Shown here: positions 56,143 to 56,219 of the stretch, in pieces
How the letters are laid out: the number at the start of each line of letters is the position of its first letter
Position numbering within the stretch: position 1 is the stretch's first letter
Assembly (NCBI GenBank): GCA_045576335.1
Contig: JAZNGH010000029.1
Span: 1 to 56,219, forward strand
Source of the DNA: Scatosoma sp045576335
Lineage (GTDB): Bacteria; Bacillota; Clostridia; Christensenellales; Borkfalkiaceae
DNA: 56,219 bases
Direction: 5' to 3'
Position numbers and translations under genes: made by a program
Notes under the pieces: generated by a model
Seen by the model: the letters and a program-made list of their open reading frames with translations, nothing else
Told to the model about the DNA's origin: nothing
The model's database searches: none

Positions 56143-56177
56143 AAATAACGGATAGTGGGAACACCATCCGTTATTTT
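56143..56177 (+). terminator. Terminator after the creatininase-family gene
   Basis: AATAACGGAT (56143-56152) pairs with ATCCGTTATT (56165-56174), plus an inner GTG/CAC; TTT follows. It lies immediately beside a tRNA-like 3' end. Confidence 0.8.
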
Positions 56178-56219
56178 TGGTCGAGGCGACGGGATTTGAA
56201 GCCACGACCTTCGCGTTCC
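56177..56219 (-). tRNA. tRNA-like 3' portion (partial, cut by window end)
   Basis: Read on the minus strand the last 43 bases end in CCTCGACCA, with a T-loop TTCAAAT and an AGGTC variable loop, as in the 3' half of a bacterial tRNA with encoded CCA. The base before TTC is C where nearly all tRNAs have G53, leaving a mismatch in the T-stem. If the anticodon stem is aligned as usual, positions 35-36 read GG, suggesting proline, but position 37 would be A. It may be a real tRNA or a degenerate copy; the 5' half is outside the window. Confidence 0.55.

Noticed and set aside
1..56219. CRISPR array
   Set aside because: No series of regularly spaced direct repeats of 25-40 bp was seen, and no cas genes are present.

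Overview
The window looks like a chromosomal segment of an anaerobic Gram-positive bacterium of the class Clostridia, possibly a gut-associated Christensenellales-like lineage (inference). Reasons are AGGAGG-type ribosome binding sites, sigma-A promoters of TTGACA-17-TATAAT type, a Firmicutes-type SOS box, PepV, MarR/ABC exporter and NarL-type two-component genes, and no respiratory genes. Coding density is high on both strands and most genes are housekeeping or transport.

Layout. 1-7.1 kb: oligopeptide ABC importer (oppA 5'-truncated, then oppB, oppC, oppD, oppF); OppC carries an extracytoplasmic RCC1-like beta-propeller between its first membrane helix and the permease domain. A 276-bp MITE with 27-bp perfect terminal inverted repeats abuts oppF. 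7.4-15 kb: CNNM/CBS membrane protein, galE, a YgjP-type metalloprotease, sufC-sufB and two convergent M18 aminopeptidases. 15.1-23.8 kb: MarR regulator with a MacB-like exporter, DUF378, lemA-DUF2207, a small membrane protein behind a promoter with a 10-G tract, a structured 173-bp mobile repeat and a DUF1508 membrane protein. 24-34.5 kb: two flavoproteins, pepV, radC, a two-component system, a HAD phosphatase, cysteine synthase, and an MgtE magnesium transporter with duplicated N-domain and a candidate leader peptide. 34.7-38.6 kb: two surface proteins on the minus strand, the second lying inside the start of the phage cassette.

37.2-47.0 kb is a compact phage-derived head module: SOS box, sigma-like protein, terminase large subunit, small basic protein, portal, scaffold, major capsid, neck protein, propeller protein and a final small protein, closed by a strong terminator. 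The order and sizes match the P22 head/neck module (2-1-8-5-4-10), but no integrase, repressor, lysis, ejection or tailspike gene is present. A second copy of the structured mobile repeat sits between scaffold and capsid genes. 47.1-50.7 kb: dut, trmB and an NMT1/SsuABC-type importer. 50.8-51.9 kb: a surface protein gene broken by a one-base frameshift, with an AT-rich internal patch.

51.9-56.1 kb is a catabolic-looking locus: RpiB/LacAB-type isomerase, AraC regulator, an M24 protein that has lost most metal ligands (as creatinase has), an ASRT-fold protein (family of the sensory rhodopsin transducer) and a creatininase-family amidohydrolase. Inverted CGTAT...ATACG motifs occur near the rpiB and araC/M24 promoters. 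The window ends in the 3' part of a tRNA-like sequence on the minus strand.

All calls come from reading the sequence. No database search was run, so family names rest on recognised motifs.
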